From Pseudanabaenaceae cyanobacterium SKYG29 (GTDB lineage: Bacteria; Cyanobacteriota; Cyanobacteriia; Pseudanabaenales; Pseudanabaenaceae): a DNA stretch of 64,000 bases. The notes under the pieces were generated by a model. It saw only the letters and a program-made list of their open reading frames with translations, searched no databases and was not told where the DNA came from. Positions 1 through 8,846 of this stretch are shown here, piece by piece; position 1 is the stretch's first letter, and the number at the start of each line of letters is the position of its first letter. The stretch lies in NCBI GenBank assembly GCA_025055675.1, contig JANWWT010000005.1:124001-188000 (forward strand). Reading direction: 5' to 3'. Made by a program: the position numbers and the translations under genes.

Positions 1-611
1 CGCTTAGGTGGCTTCACCTTCACACCATTGCTCAGGGTGACTAGACTATCCAGTCCTAAGTCAATACCAACCTTGTTTTCTGTTGGGGGCAATGGTGCAA
101 TTTCTTCCTCCACCAAGATAGAGACCATCCACCTACCAGATGGAGTGAGAGTGATAATGACGGTAGAAGGTTCACTGCCCTGTGGTAACTCTCTACTCCA
201 CACAATCGGCAGTGGTTCATTGCACTTGGCAAGAAATAGCTGTCCATTTTTCCACCTAAATGCAGACTTTGTGTACTCAGCACTACCGCCATGCTGTTTC
301 TTCTTGAACACTGGATACTTTGCCCGCCCAGCAAAGAAGTTGGTAAACGCAGATTGCAGATGTCTGAGAGATTGTTGCAAAGGCACACAGCTAACTTCAT
401 TGAGAAACTGCAAGTCTTCTTGCCTTTTCCACTCAGTGAGTAAGGCAGATGTTGCTCCATACCCTACCTGCTCTTGTCTGTGTTCCCATGCTTCTTTCCT
501 AACTGCTAAAGCACGGTTGTAAACCAGCCTTGCACAGCCGATCGTTTTTCGTAAGAGCACCTCCTGCTCTGGTGTCGGGTAAAAGCGGTATGTGTAAGCT
601 CTATGTGCCAT
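1..611 (-). CDS. tnpB: TnpB family RNA-guided nuclease (IS200/IS605-type OrfB), 3' part outside window
   Basis: TnpB proteins are transposon-encoded RNA-guided DNA nucleases. I translated the minus strand from the ATG at 609-611; the frame stays open to the window edge (203 codons). The N-terminus MAHRAYTYRFYPTPEQ and the following RLVYNRAL are the typical OrfB helix-turn-helix start. WMVSILVEEE and then GIDLGLDSLVTLSNG match the RuvC-I segment with its catalytic Asp (GIDLG). The RuvC-II and III motifs, zinc finger and right end with the guide-RNA region would lie left of position 1. No frameshift or stop is seen in the visible part, so the gene looks intact here. No TnpA (Y1 transposase) is visible. 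Family assignment is secure; element subfamily is not. Confidence 0.9.
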   Translation of the reverse strand, partial: MAHRAYTYRFYPTPEQEVLLRKTIGCARLVYNRALAVRKEAWEHRQEQVGYGATSALLTEWKRQEDLQFLNEVSCVPLQQSLRHLQSAFTNFFAGRAKYPVFKKKQHGGSAEYTKSAFRWKNGQLFLAKCNEPLPIVWSRELPQGSEPSTVIITLTPSGRWMVSILVEEEIAPLPPTENKVGIDLGLDSLVTLSNGVKVKPPK

Positions 612-712
612 AATTCTATTGTACGATAGTAATCCAAAGCCGTCCTATCGGTCGGCGAGCTCCCACGAGCCGCTCCCAAGTCGAAGGACGGGGTTTCAAA
701 CCCATTTTTTTG
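612..712 (-). mobile_element. Probable end of the TnpB element, with inverted repeats
   Basis: These 101 bases separate the tnpB start from the menG start. They hold CCGTCC at 640-645 paired with GGACGG at 686-691 around a GC-rich interior, then the 13-base palindrome GGGTTTCAAACCC at 691-703 followed by ATTTTTTTG. Subterminal hairpins of this kind are typical of IS200/IS605-type ends. The exact boundary and target site cannot be fixed without an empty-site comparison. A minus-strand TACAAT near 622 could serve as the tnpB -10 box. Confidence 0.5.
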
Positions 713-1384
713 ATGAGTCCAGTTGCTGATTTATTCAATAAAATTGCCCCTGTTTATGATAACCTCAACGATGCCCTGAGCCTAGGCTTACACCGCGTTT
801 GGAAAAAGATGGTACTGGGCTGGGCGGCACCAAAACCAGGGGAATTGTGGTTAGATTTATGCTGCGGGAGTGGCGATATGGCAATCCTATTAGCCCGATC
901 GGGGGCAACTGTAATTGGGGTAGATTTTGCCCCTTGCCAGCTAGCAATTGCCCAACGGAAAGGGAGAAATTTGCCCAATTTAAGTTGGGAAGAGGGAGAT
1001 GTTTTACATTTGCGCTTTCCTGATAGGAGCGTTGATGGTGTGACTATGACCTACGGGTTGAGAAATTTAGCTGATGTCAGGCAAGGTTTACAGGAAATTT
1101 ATCGCGTCTTAAACACCCCAGGTAGGGCAGTAATTTTAGATTTCCACCGTCCCTATAACCCAGTCCTAGCAGGATTCCAGAGGTGGTACCTAAGAACAAT
1201 CGTTGTCCCTACTGCCCGCCAATTTCACCTAGAAAGTGAATATGCCTACCTAGAACCCAGTCTGCAAAAGTTCCCCCAGGGAAGGGAACAAATCCAGCTA
1301 GCTCAGCAGGTCGGCTTTCGTGACATCAAGCACTACCCCATTGTGGGGGGGATGATGGGCATTTTATATCTCAACAAAACCTAG
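713..1384 (+). CDS. menG: Demethylphylloquinone methyltransferase (UbiE/MenG family)
   Basis: It performs the last step of phylloquinone (vitamin K1) synthesis, SAM-dependent C-methylation of the naphthoquinone ring; phylloquinone is the photosystem I A1 electron carrier. The 223-residue product is class I SAM-dependent: LFNKIAPVYDNLND is the UbiE/MenG N-terminal signature, LDLCCGSGD (about 47-55) is the SAM loop, and TMTYGLRNLADV plus YRVLNTPG follow. I use ATG 713; a TTG at 710 is also in frame. There is no Shine-Dalgarno sequence: the bases before the ATG are a T run next to the TnpB-element end, so the native leader may have been replaced. A probable menE lies at 27.4 kb. Length is normal for the family. 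Confidence 0.93.
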   Translation: MSPVADLFNKIAPVYDNLNDALSLGLHRVWKKMVLGWAAPKPGELWLDLCCGSGDMAILLARSGATVIGVDFAPCQLAIAQRKGRNLPNLSWEEGDVLHLRFPDRSVDGVTMTYGLRNLADVRQGLQEIYRVLNTPGRAVILDFHRPYNPVLAGFQRWYLRTIVVPTARQFHLESEYAYLEPSLQKFPQGREQIQLAQQVGFRDIKHYPIVGGMMGILYLNKT

Positions 1385-1436
1385 TCCGCCTGGCACTTGT
1401 GCTAAAGTGGCGATACAGATTTTTCCCACTGGTTCT

Positions 1437-1958
1437 ATGGCACTTTCTCGTTTTGTCCTCCCTTTGCTGTTGTGGGGGAGCAGCGCCTTAGCTCTACTAG
1501 CACAGGATGCTGAGTGCTTCATCCAGGATGCCAAGGGGCGTAAAATCGACCTCAGCAATATCTGTGGCAAGACACCACCTCCCTCTCCCCGCTTTGTCAG
1601 CGTACCCATCAAAGACCGCCGCGGCAATACCCCTGTCATTGCTGTAACTTTTAACGGTAAGCAAACCTTTGATATGATCCTCGACACAGGGGCAACGGGT
1701 ACAGTCATCACGCAAGAAATGGCTAATCTCCTCAATGTCCGTCCCTTTACCGCTGTCAAAGCCCAGGTAGCAGATGGGTCAACAGTGGTCTTTCCTATTG
1801 GCTTCGTCCAGTCCATCAGTGTCAGTGGTGCTACTGTCAACAACGTCCCCGTCGCTATTGCTCCCCAAATGCAACTAGGGCTATTGGGTAACGACTTCCT
1901 CAGCAGTTACGATGTCAAAATTAAGCGCGACACGATCGAGCTCTACCAGCGCCCCTAG
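1437..1958 (+). CDS. Secreted retropepsin-like aspartic protease
   Basis: The product is a single-domain clan AA aspartic protease of the bacterial retropepsin-like (TIGR02281) type. The first 22 residues from ATG 1437 (MALSRFVLPLLLWGSSALAL) form a signal peptide; a GTG start at 1407 would add ten residues before it and is less likely. The catalytic motif is DTGATGTV at about residues 83-90, with the family's downstream LLGNDFLSSYDV. One such domain must dimerise to be active. The natural substrate is unknown. The 3' end overlaps the convergent HNH gene by 4 bp. Confidence 0.8.
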   Translation: MALSRFVLPLLLWGSSALALLAQDAECFIQDAKGRKIDLSNICGKTPPPSPRFVSVPIKDRRGNTPVIAVTFNGKQTFDMILDTGATGTVITQEMANLLNVRPFTAVKAQVADGSTVVFPIGFVQSISVSGATVNNVPVAIAPQMQLGLLGNDFLSSYDVKIKRDTIELYQRP

Positions 1959-2452
1959 CTGCCGATGATGTATTTTTTCCACTCCTGATTGCTGCCACCG
2001 CGCAGATACTTAGTCACTTCAAAATAAAGACTGCTGTGGGGACGACGGGGGGCCTTGCGCAGCTGCATTCCCGCTTCCTGGGGAGTACGGTTGCCCTTCT
2101 TGACATTACAACGCACACAGGCAGTGACCACATTTTCCCAGGAATCCTCTCCCCCACGGGATCGGGGCAGGACATGATCCAAGGTGAGGTCTTCCCCTGT
2201 ATAACCACAGTATTGACAAGTGTGACCGTCGCGGTGTAATATATTACGCCTGGTTAGGGGGATGTCTTTGTAGGGAAGGTTGATGTAATGCAGTAGGCGT
2301 ATGACAGTGGGTAGGGGAAAGTCGGGATAGAGCATTTTGCCGTTATGTTCTACTTGTTCTGCTTTCCCCTTAATCAGGAGTACCACTGCTCTTTGCCAGG
2401 TAGTTATGTTAAGGGGTTCGTAGGAAGCGTTTAGGACTAGGACTTTTGCCAT
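1955..2452 (-). CDS. HNH endonuclease family protein
   Basis: The 165-residue protein belongs to the small HNH nuclease family that is widespread in cyanobacteria and often annotated only as HNH endonuclease. The zinc/metal core is visible: CQYCG at 79-83, the catalytic LDHVLPRSRGG at 91-101, the Asn of WENVVTAC at about 107, and a second CVRC pair at 112-115. No intein, intron or methylase neighbour is seen, so it is probably a free-standing housekeeping nuclease of unknown substrate. The N-terminus MAKVLVLNASYEPLN is typical of this family and supports the ATG at 2450-2452. Confidence 0.85.
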   Translation of the reverse strand: MAKVLVLNASYEPLNITTWQRAVVLLIKGKAEQVEHNGKMLYPDFPLPTVIRLLHYINLPYKDIPLTRRNILHRDGHTCQYCGYTGEDLTLDHVLPRSRGGEDSWENVVTACVRCNVKKGNRTPQEAGMQLRKAPRRPHSSLYFEVTKYLRGGSNQEWKKYIIGS

Positions 2453-2521
2453 TATTTATTTTTGTATAAAAAACCCTCCCGTAGATGCTAACATAGCCTG
2501 CCATTAGGGGCAAACTTTTCC

Positions 2522-3412
2522 ATGGTTTACGGTCGTTTTTCTGTCCAAGGGCGGGACTGGCTATGGCGCGGCTGGCAAATTCGCTACCAATTCACGAGCG
2601 GGCCGGGGGAGGTGCCTGTTTTATTTCTCCATGGTTTTGGTGCTTCTGGCCGCCACTGGCGGCATAACTTGGGGGCGCTGGGGAGTCGTTACAGGGCTTA
2701 CACCCTCGACCTACTGGGGTTTGGGGCGTCGGAAAAGGTCGCTACCTATTATAGTCTCGAGCTGTGGGTAGAGCAGGTGCACGACTTTTACCAGGGATTG
2801 GTGGGACAGCCATTGGTAGTGGTGGGTAATTCCCTGGGCGCTTTGGTGGGCTTGTTGTTTGCCTATCGCTATCCCCAAGCCGTGCGGGGAGTGGTAACGG
2901 TCAGCTTGCCCGATGTAGCGGAGATGGAACGATCGATTCCTGCGCCTGTCCGTCCCGTCAAGCAGTTTTTGGAGGGCACGATCGGGGGTGTATTGGCAAC
3001 TCCCCTTTTTTACATATTCCGCCAACCCTGGATAATCCGCTGGGTTTTAAGTGGTTTTGTCTATGGGCACAAGCAACAAAATATCGATAGGGAACTAGTA
3101 GAAATTATCGCTAGTCCTGCCAGGGAGCGCCAGGCGGTGATCGCTTTCAACTGGCTGAATCGTGGTATGTCCCGCAGTCAGAGTATCCCCAGTGCGAAAC
3201 AAATAATTCCTGCCCTCAAAGTACCCCTGTTGATTGTCTGGGGCAGTAACGATCGGGTCATTCCCCCTAAACCTGCGAAAAAGTTAGCCAGTTATTCCCC
3301 CCTAGCGGAAGTGGCTATCCTTAAGGGCTTAGGTCACTGTCCCCAGGATGAGGACCCCCAGCAGTTTAATCAATTACTTCTGGACTGGCTCGATCGCGCC
3401 GTCGTGGGCTAA
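2522..3412 (+). CDS. Alpha/beta fold hydrolase
   Basis: The 296-residue protein is an alpha/beta hydrolase. The oxyanion-side motif is LFLHGFGASGRHWR (35-48), the nucleophile elbow is GNSLG with Ser104, the acid is probably in VWGSNDRVIPP and the catalytic His in LKGLGHCPQDE near the C-terminus. The HGFGAS..HWR and GNSLG pair resembles the plant/cyanobacterial pheophytinase-like branch, but substrate cannot be assigned from motifs. Its last 39 bp overlap the convergent folate gene. Confidence 0.8.
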   Translation: MVYGRFSVQGRDWLWRGWQIRYQFTSGPGEVPVLFLHGFGASGRHWRHNLGALGSRYRAYTLDLLGFGASEKVATYYSLELWVEQVHDFYQGLVGQPLVVVGNSLGALVGLLFAYRYPQAVRGVVTVSLPDVAEMERSIPAPVRPVKQFLEGTIGGVLATPLFYIFRQPWIIRWVLSGFVYGHKQQNIDRELVEIIASPARERQAVIAFNWLNRGMSRSQSIPSAKQIIPALKVPLLIVWGSNDRVIPPKPAKKLASYSPLAEVAILKGLGHCPQDEDPQQFNQLLLDWLDRAVVG

Positions 3413-3946
3413 ATAGTCCATCGGTATATCCCAAGTCTTGACGCTGAGGACAGGGAGGATAAATTCCTGGAAGGCCGTCCCCACTTTGATGCAGTAAAGG
3501 TGACGGCACAAAAACCGATCGTAATAACCTCGCCCCGACCCCAGACGGTTGCCCCGCCGATCGAAGGCAAGCCCTGGGACTAGACAGAGGGTACGTCCAT
3601 CGGGAATTAACACAGGGGTAGTGACAGGGGGTTCCAGAATGCCCCATTGGTTGGGAGTAAGGGGGGTAGCAGGTGTAAAGTGATGAAAAGACAGGTTTTC
3701 TCCTTGGCAGCGGGGTACAGCCCAGGTTTTGCTGGGGAAGGCTTTAATTAGAGGACTTAAATCAGGTTCGCCCCGATGACTGATAAAAGCCAAGACGAGC
3801 CGTGCCTGCTGAAACACCGACCATTGGGCAATCTGGTCACAGAGGGCAAGACTTTTTGCCTGGTGCACTTCGGCGGGGATTTGCTGGCGTTGTTGTCTGT
3901 AAAGTCGCCGTAACTCTTCGCGGTCAACTAGTTGCTGCGTTCCCAT
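3374..3946 (-). CDS. 5-formyltetrahydrofolate cyclo-ligase
   Basis: This enzyme converts 5-formyl-THF to 5,10-methenyl-THF using ATP, returning stored folate to the one-carbon pool. In the 190-residue product, LRRLYRQQRQQIP is the N-terminal ATP-binding region and RLGSGRGYYDRFL is the family signature near residue 140. Start ATG 3944-3946 lies inside the end of the upstream binding-protein gene (19 bp overlap), and the stop lies 39 bp inside the convergent hydrolase. Other one-carbon genes in the window are the SHMT at 12.3 kb and MTHFR at 40.5 kb. Confidence 0.88.
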   Translation of the reverse strand: MGTQQLVDREELRRLYRQQRQQIPAEVHQAKSLALCDQIAQWSVFQQARLVLAFISHRGEPDLSPLIKAFPSKTWAVPRCQGENLSFHHFTPATPLTPNQWGILEPPVTTPVLIPDGRTLCLVPGLAFDRRGNRLGSGRGYYDRFLCRHLYCIKVGTAFQEFILPVLSVKTWDIPMDYLAHDGAIEPVQK

Positions 3947-5004
3947 TGGCGAATGACCTCCGTAAGGATTTGCCGATCGGGCTGGGGTAAAACTTGCCCA
4001 GGAATTGTCACCGCTACACCAGGGATGTTTTGTGCCCAGGGACTATTAGCTACACTTTTGAGGTCAAAATTGTTAGCCACCGATCGGAAGCCGTACTGAG
4101 CAAATACCGCCTGTTGGGGTGGCTGTTGCAAAAACCTAATAAAAGTGCGGGCAGCTTCCGCCTGGGCAGGGGAGACACCTTCTCTAAGAATAGCAGCTGT
4201 AGAAGCCGTCTCGATCGTGGGGTTAGGGTAGTAAATTTGGTAGGGTTTGCCCTGGCTTTGGCTTGCCTGTTGCCAGCGGTGCAGAGCAATACTCTCATAG
4301 ACCATGGCTATATCGGCATCGTTGGGACCGCGGGTGATAAATTCCTGCAGGAGAATATCAGTGGAGCGGGGGGGTTGATAGACCGATCGCTTAATCAAAC
4401 TAAACAGCGCCTGACTCTCAGGGGAATTGAGACTGGCATTGTCCAGCCTGCCCAGGTGACTTTGCGCCCACAGAGCCAGGGTGAGTTGCCCACTGTTAGA
4501 GCGGGTAGGGTCTGTTGTGACAAAATCGAAACTGCCCCAGCGGGGATTGCCACCAATTGCGCCCCAACTGCCATTACTCATAGCGCGGTGGAGACTCCGC
4601 CAATCAAACTGCCCCCCAGGGAAAAGTACTTGGCCCCGTTCTGCCCAGGATACTGCCACCAGGAGAGTTTTGGCTACTGGTTGGGGTGGGTCATAGAAAG
4701 CATTGCCCCCGACGCGTTGCTCTAATTCCTTCAGCAGCTCCCCATTAGCAGGAATTAAAATCGTGGGCTGAAAATCATTCTTTTTATCCACTACTCTATT
4801 CACCAGCTCCTGCGACCCCTGTATCCTTACCTCAATTTTGATGTTGGGGTGTTGCTTTTCAAATGTCTGTTCCAATACTTTGAGGGGTTCTTCCAATTCT
4901 GAACCACTGACAATGATTAGGGTCTGCTGTAAGCCTGGTAGTGGAGCGTAGGCAAGCAATAAAGAGCCACCCCCAATTGCCAAGGAAGTGAGGACATTTC
5001 TCAT
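3928..5004 (-). CDS. Periplasmic solute-binding protein
   Basis: The 358-residue protein has a signal/anchor segment (residues 7-22, ending LLAYAPLPG) and then a type 2 periplasmic-binding fold: LIIVSGSELEEPLKVLEQTFEKQ opens the first lobe and WGAIGGNPRWGSFDFVTTDPTRSNSG resembles the anion/sulfate/molybdate-type binding proteins. It lacks a lipobox Cys. No permease or ATPase lies beside it, so its ligand and partner are unknown. It may instead act as a stand-alone sensor or binding domain. Confidence 0.7.
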   Translation of the reverse strand: MRNVLTSLAIGGGSLLLAYAPLPGLQQTLIIVSGSELEEPLKVLEQTFEKQHPNIKIEVRIQGSQELVNRVVDKKNDFQPTILIPANGELLKELEQRVGGNAFYDPPQPVAKTLLVAVSWAERGQVLFPGGQFDWRSLHRAMSNGSWGAIGGNPRWGSFDFVTTDPTRSNSGQLTLALWAQSHLGRLDNASLNSPESQALFSLIKRSVYQPPRSTDILLQEFITRGPNDADIAMVYESIALHRWQQASQSQGKPYQIYYPNPTIETASTAAILREGVSPAQAEAARTFIRFLQQPPQQAVFAQYGFRSVANNFDLKSVANSPWAQNIPGVAVTIPGQVLPQPDRQILTEVIRQWERSN

Positions 5005-5038
5005 AGCCTTGTCCCTTGTACCTGCCTAGATTCTAACC

Positions 5039-7111
5039 CTAGAAATTCCAAATTTCATAGCGTCCGTCTAATTCCGTTAAAATTTGTCCCCCTGTGTTAC
5101 CAGGCAGAACCCCTACCCACTTACGGGCTGGCTGCTCCCTAATTGTGCTGTAAATTAAATCCCCTGTCTCTGTGAACACAGCTACCATGGGATAATAGCG
5201 ATTACCTAAGTCCACCTGATCCTGCTGAATTTCCATCACTATCTCCGCTATACTATCCCCGTTGATGTCCGCTACCGTAACCTGCCACTCCTGTAAGCGC
5301 TGCTGAAAACTGGGCAAATCCAAGGAGACTTCACCAAAGGTCTGTAACTCCCCATAAATAGCACGCCCGACCCGATCGCTGACAATCGTCCCCAGCTCCC
5401 CCAAACGCTGGCGGGGTAACTGGCTCAAGCTACCCCCATTTACTACCACCATCGGTAAGCGGTTGCCCGCAATGCCCCTGCTGATGTACTCCGAACCACT
5501 AGCTAAAATTTCCACATTGCCAGCCTCATCCACCCAGATCGAGCGGGCAGTGACACTGAAGAAACTGGCGTAATCGGGGCGTTCAATTTCAATGACATTG
5601 AGGAGGGGTAACCGATCGAGGCTGAGGGCTTTCCAGACTGTTTTGGGGGAGCGTTGCCCAAATTCCGCAATAGGGGTATTTTGCCAAATTTTGCCATCCC
5701 TAATTGCCATGGGCGTTACCACATACCAGGTCTGTCCTACTGTCAGCTCGCCAGGGGGCAGATACCAACGATCGGTGGGAGTTCCTTCTAGGGGGACAAG
5801 GGTAGCCAAAAATTGCTGCGGGCGGATTGTGAGGGGAGCCACATCCAAGGTATCTAAAACCGCCAGATTTTCGGGGGTCGCCCTACTCCTTTCCCGCAAC
5901 CAAGCACGAGCACTGGGGAGACCTTCCTTGACCATAACTATAATTGCCCCCCAGGCATAGGCACTAGGGTCATTATTCACTTGCAAACTCGCCTGTACCC
6001 TGCGCCAGAACAGCCTGTCATCCTTCTGTAGAAGATTGATGATACTACGGGCATTACTGTCACTGCGGGTTGCCAGGGTCAGGGCCTGAGCAAATTGCCC
6101 ATCCACAAACAAATTGCGTACCTGTTCGCCCACATCCGTGAGAGCTTGTTGTGCCCGCTGGGCTGTCAGATTGGCATGGTAGGCAATGTAGGCGTGTTGC
6201 TCGCGAATTGGGATAGAGAGCTTTTCATCAGGTTTTTGCCAAATTTTCAGGGCAGGTGACCACAGACCCGCACGGGCAAGCAGGAGAGCGTTACTGTAAG
6301 TTTTACCCAGTTTGCCCCGTTCTGCCAGGGAAATGTTGCGCAGTTCATAGGGATTGCCTTTGTCCCCCGTCGGCACTACTCGTAAGATTTCTAAAAATGG
6401 CTCTGGCTCTAGGGTTTGGTCAATAACAATCTCTGCCCGATCGGGGACATTCGGCTTAGGTGGTAAGTTGATAACTTCCTGCCAGGTGGGCAATTTCCCC
6501 CCCGGACTGACCCATTCTGCCAACATATAGAGCCGGGGTTGGGGCTTCATCGTTAAGTGGAATATTAACCCGTAGACTCCATTGTTAGCTTTGCCGCTCG
6601 TTAAAAACCAGATTTCCTCTTTGGGTTGCTCTCCCTGTAGTTCTTGCAATTCCGTAAAGGGCCGGATAGGGTCATTGCCCCGCCCTGGGGTAGTTGCTTG
6701 GTAGCGTTGGCGGACAGCATCGATTGTGGACTGGCGCAGTCCCGTAACCTCCACCGCATCCACCAAATGCCATTTACCACGGAATTTGCGTGCCGCTGCC
6801 TGATAGAGACGAATTTGTCGCACCTCCTTTTTGTGGTTAAGTACAGGATAGAGAGCTAAATCCTTTATGCCCAAGGGGAACTGTTCCCCCAGGGTCAAAT
6901 TAGCCCGCTTTAACTCATCTTTAATTTCCGCTAGGGATTGGGGAGGCGGCAACAATAACTCTTGCAATACTTCTGCCTCTGGTACACCCGTAAAATTGGG
7001 GTCCACAAGGGCACGCCAGCCCCAGGCGGTGACAAATAGCAAACCTGGTATACTAAGCCAGACCAGTACCTGACCCCAGGGTAGGGGAAAGTCCTTCACC
7101 CGAATTTTCAT
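5039..7111 (-). CDS. Large membrane-anchored protein of unknown function
   Basis: I do not recognise this 690-residue protein. One transmembrane helix at about 13-32 (VLVWLSIPGLLFVTAW) follows a short basic N-terminus, so the rest probably lies in the periplasm or lumen. The middle is rich in helical, TPR-like stretches (about 285-420). The end holds VADINGDSIAEIVMEIQ, a DxNxD-like calcium-binding loop as in FG-GAP/VCBS repeats. It is 34 bp upstream of the binding-protein gene on the same strand and divergent from leuA. The two may form one unit concerned with an extracytoplasmic ligand, which is inference. Confidence 0.6.
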   Translation of the reverse strand: MKIRVKDFPLPWGQVLVWLSIPGLLFVTAWGWRALVDPNFTGVPEAEVLQELLLPPPQSLAEIKDELKRANLTLGEQFPLGIKDLALYPVLNHKKEVRQIRLYQAAARKFRGKWHLVDAVEVTGLRQSTIDAVRQRYQATTPGRGNDPIRPFTELQELQGEQPKEEIWFLTSGKANNGVYGLIFHLTMKPQPRLYMLAEWVSPGGKLPTWQEVINLPPKPNVPDRAEIVIDQTLEPEPFLEILRVVPTGDKGNPYELRNISLAERGKLGKTYSNALLLARAGLWSPALKIWQKPDEKLSIPIREQHAYIAYHANLTAQRAQQALTDVGEQVRNLFVDGQFAQALTLATRSDSNARSIINLLQKDDRLFWRRVQASLQVNNDPSAYAWGAIIVMVKEGLPSARAWLRERSRATPENLAVLDTLDVAPLTIRPQQFLATLVPLEGTPTDRWYLPPGELTVGQTWYVVTPMAIRDGKIWQNTPIAEFGQRSPKTVWKALSLDRLPLLNVIEIERPDYASFFSVTARSIWVDEAGNVEILASGSEYISRGIAGNRLPMVVVNGGSLSQLPRQRLGELGTIVSDRVGRAIYGELQTFGEVSLDLPSFQQRLQEWQVTVADINGDSIAEIVMEIQQDQVDLGNRYYPMVAVFTETGDLIYSTIREQPARKWVGVLPGNTGGQILTELDGRYEIWNF

Positions 7112-7150
7112 AGGTTAGAATTAAGAGGCATGATTTGTTAGGGCGACCGC

Positions 7151-8740
7151 ATGGTAGACAGAATTCTCATTTTTGATACTACCCTAAGAGATGGGGAACA
7201 AACTCCTGGGGCTACTCTCAATGTGGAACAAAAGCTACTCATCGCCCAGCAACTGGCCCGCTTGGGAGTGGATATTATTGAGGCAGGCTTCCCCTATGCC
7301 AGTCCTGGGGATTTCCAAGCTGTGCAGGAGATTGCCCGAGTGGTGGGCACAGAGAACGGACCAGTCATCTGTGGTCTAGCCCGTGCTACTAAACAGGACA
7401 TTGCCACCTGTGCCGAAGCCCTCAAACCTGCCCACCGTGCTCGTATCCATACTTTTATTGCTACGTCCGACATCCACCTGGAGTACAAACTGAAAAAGAC
7501 CCGCGCTGAGATTTTACAAATTGTGCCAGAAATGGTCGCCTATGCCCGCTCCCTGGTCGAGGATGTGGAATTTTCTCCAGAAGATGCGGGGCGCTCTGAC
7601 CCTGAGTTTCTCTACCAGGTCTTGGAATTAGCGATCGAGGCGGGGGCATCTACTGTCAACATCCCTGATACGGTCGGCTATACCACCCCCGCAGAATTTG
7701 GTGCCCTGATTAAAGGTATCAAGGAGAACGTACGCAATATCGATCGGGCAGTTATCTCCGTCCATGGTCACGATGACCTGGGTTTAGCGGTGGCTAACTT
7801 CTTGGAAGCAATTAAGTACGGGGCAAGACAATTGGAATGCACAATTAACGGCATTGGGGAGAGGGCTGGGAACGCTGCCCTAGAGGAACTAGTTATGGCC
7901 CTCCATGTGCGTCGCCAATACTTTAATCCTTTCCTCGGTCGTCCCCCCGAAAGTGAAGCTCCCCTCACCAATATCAACTTAAAAGAAATTTACAAAACTT
8001 CTCGCCTTGTGTCCAACTTGACAGGGATTCCCGTGCAGCCTAACAAAGCGATCGTGGGAGCCAATGCCTTCGCCCATGAGTCCGGTATTCACCAGGATGG
8101 GGTATTGAAGCACAAACGCACCTACGAAATCATGGATGCGGAATCGATCGGTCTCACTAGTAATCAAATTGTGCTGGGCAAGCTATCGGGGCGCAATGCC
8201 TTTCGGACACGCCTACAGGAACTGGGGTTTCACTTGACGGAACAGGAACTCAATCGTGCTTTTGTACGGTTTAAGGAACTGGCAGACAAAAAACGGGAGA
8301 TCACTGATTGGGACTTGGCTGCCATTGTTAACGACGAAACCCAACACCTACCCCAAGCATACAAACTAGAGCACGTCCAGGTGAGCTGTGGTGACCACGC
8401 CCTACCTACGGCTACAGTAACAGTGTTGACCCCAGAGGGGGAAGAGCGCACAGATGCCGCTGTTGGGACTGGACCAGTCGATGCAGTCTATAAAGCAATC
8501 AATCGCGTGGTCAATTTGCCCAATCAACTGATTGAATTTTCGGTACAGTCGGTTACAGCTGGGATCGATGCTTTGGGAGAGGTAACCATCCGCATCAAGC
8601 ATCCCAGTGGTGTGGTCTATGCTGGTCATGCCGCCAGTACGGACATCATTGTTGCCTCTGCCCGTGCCTACATCCATGCCCTTAATCGTCTGTATTTTGC
8701 CCTGAGCCAGGAGGAAACTGCGGCTACCAAAGTGATGTAA
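7151..8740 (+). CDS. leuA: 2-isopropylmalate synthase
   Basis: LeuA condenses acetyl-CoA with 2-oxoisovalerate, the first committed step of leucine synthesis. The 529-residue product is full length. [18 protein letters not shown] (6-23) is the HMG-like TIM-barrel signature, [14 protein letters not shown] carries metal-binding His residues, and [14 protein letters not shown] is typical. [12 protein letters not shown] begins the linker, and the C-terminal 130 residues form the regulatory dimer domain that binds leucine. That argues for true LeuA rather than citramalate or homocitrate synthase. Confidence 0.95.
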   Translation: MVDRILIFDTTLRDGEQTPGATLNVEQKLLIAQQLARLGVDIIEAGFPYASPGDFQAVQEIARVVGTENGPVICGLARATKQDIATCAEALKPAHRARIHTFIATSDIHLEYKLKKTRAEILQIVPEMVAYARSLVEDVEFSPEDAGRSDPEFLYQVLELAIEAGASTVNIPDTVGYTTPAEFGALIKGIKENVRNIDRAVISVHGHDDLGLAVANFLEAIKYGARQLECTINGIGERAGNAALEELVMALHVRRQYFNPFLGRPPESEAPLTNINLKEIYKTSRLVSNLTGIPVQPNKAIVGANAFAHESGIHQDGVLKHKRTYEIMDAESIGLTSNQIVLGKLSGRNAFRTRLQELGFHLTEQELNRAFVRFKELADKKREITDWDLAAIVNDETQHLPQAYKLEHVQVSCGDHALPTATVTVLTPEGEERTDAAVGTGPVDAVYKAINRVVNLPNQLIEFSVQSVTAGIDALGEVTIRIKHPSGVVYAGHAASTDIIVASARAYIHALNRLYFALSQEETAATKVM

Positions 8741-8767
8741 TGTCAGGAAATTTAACAGGAATTGTCT

Positions 8768-8794
8768 TTGACAAAGTGATGACTCTGCTATACT
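8768..8794 (+). promoter_or_regulatory. Possible sigma-70-type promoter for the CheY-like gene
   Basis: TTGACA at 8768-8773 and TATACT at 8789-8794 are separated by 15 bp, slightly short of the optimum. They lie between leuA and the regulator gene, whose ATG follows about 50 bp downstream. Confidence 0.4.
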
Positions 8795-8846
8795 GAATTC
8801 GACTAGCGGGAATAAGTAAGATAGATGTACGCATAGGAAGAGAAAC

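Noticed and set aside
28-522. 164-codon plus-strand frame and a 134-codon minus frame within the TnpB region
   Set aside because: Both are shadows of tnpB, whose own minus-strand frame gives a clear OrfB protein with the RuvC-I motif.
691-712. GGGTTTCAAACCC plus T run as an intrinsic terminator
   Set aside because: On the plus strand no gene lies upstream to terminate, and the perfect palindrome leaves too small a loop. An element-end hairpin is the better reading.
3994-4725. 243-codon plus-strand frame
   Set aside because: It is antisense to the solute-binding protein, has no recognisable domain, and lacks a convincing ribosome site.
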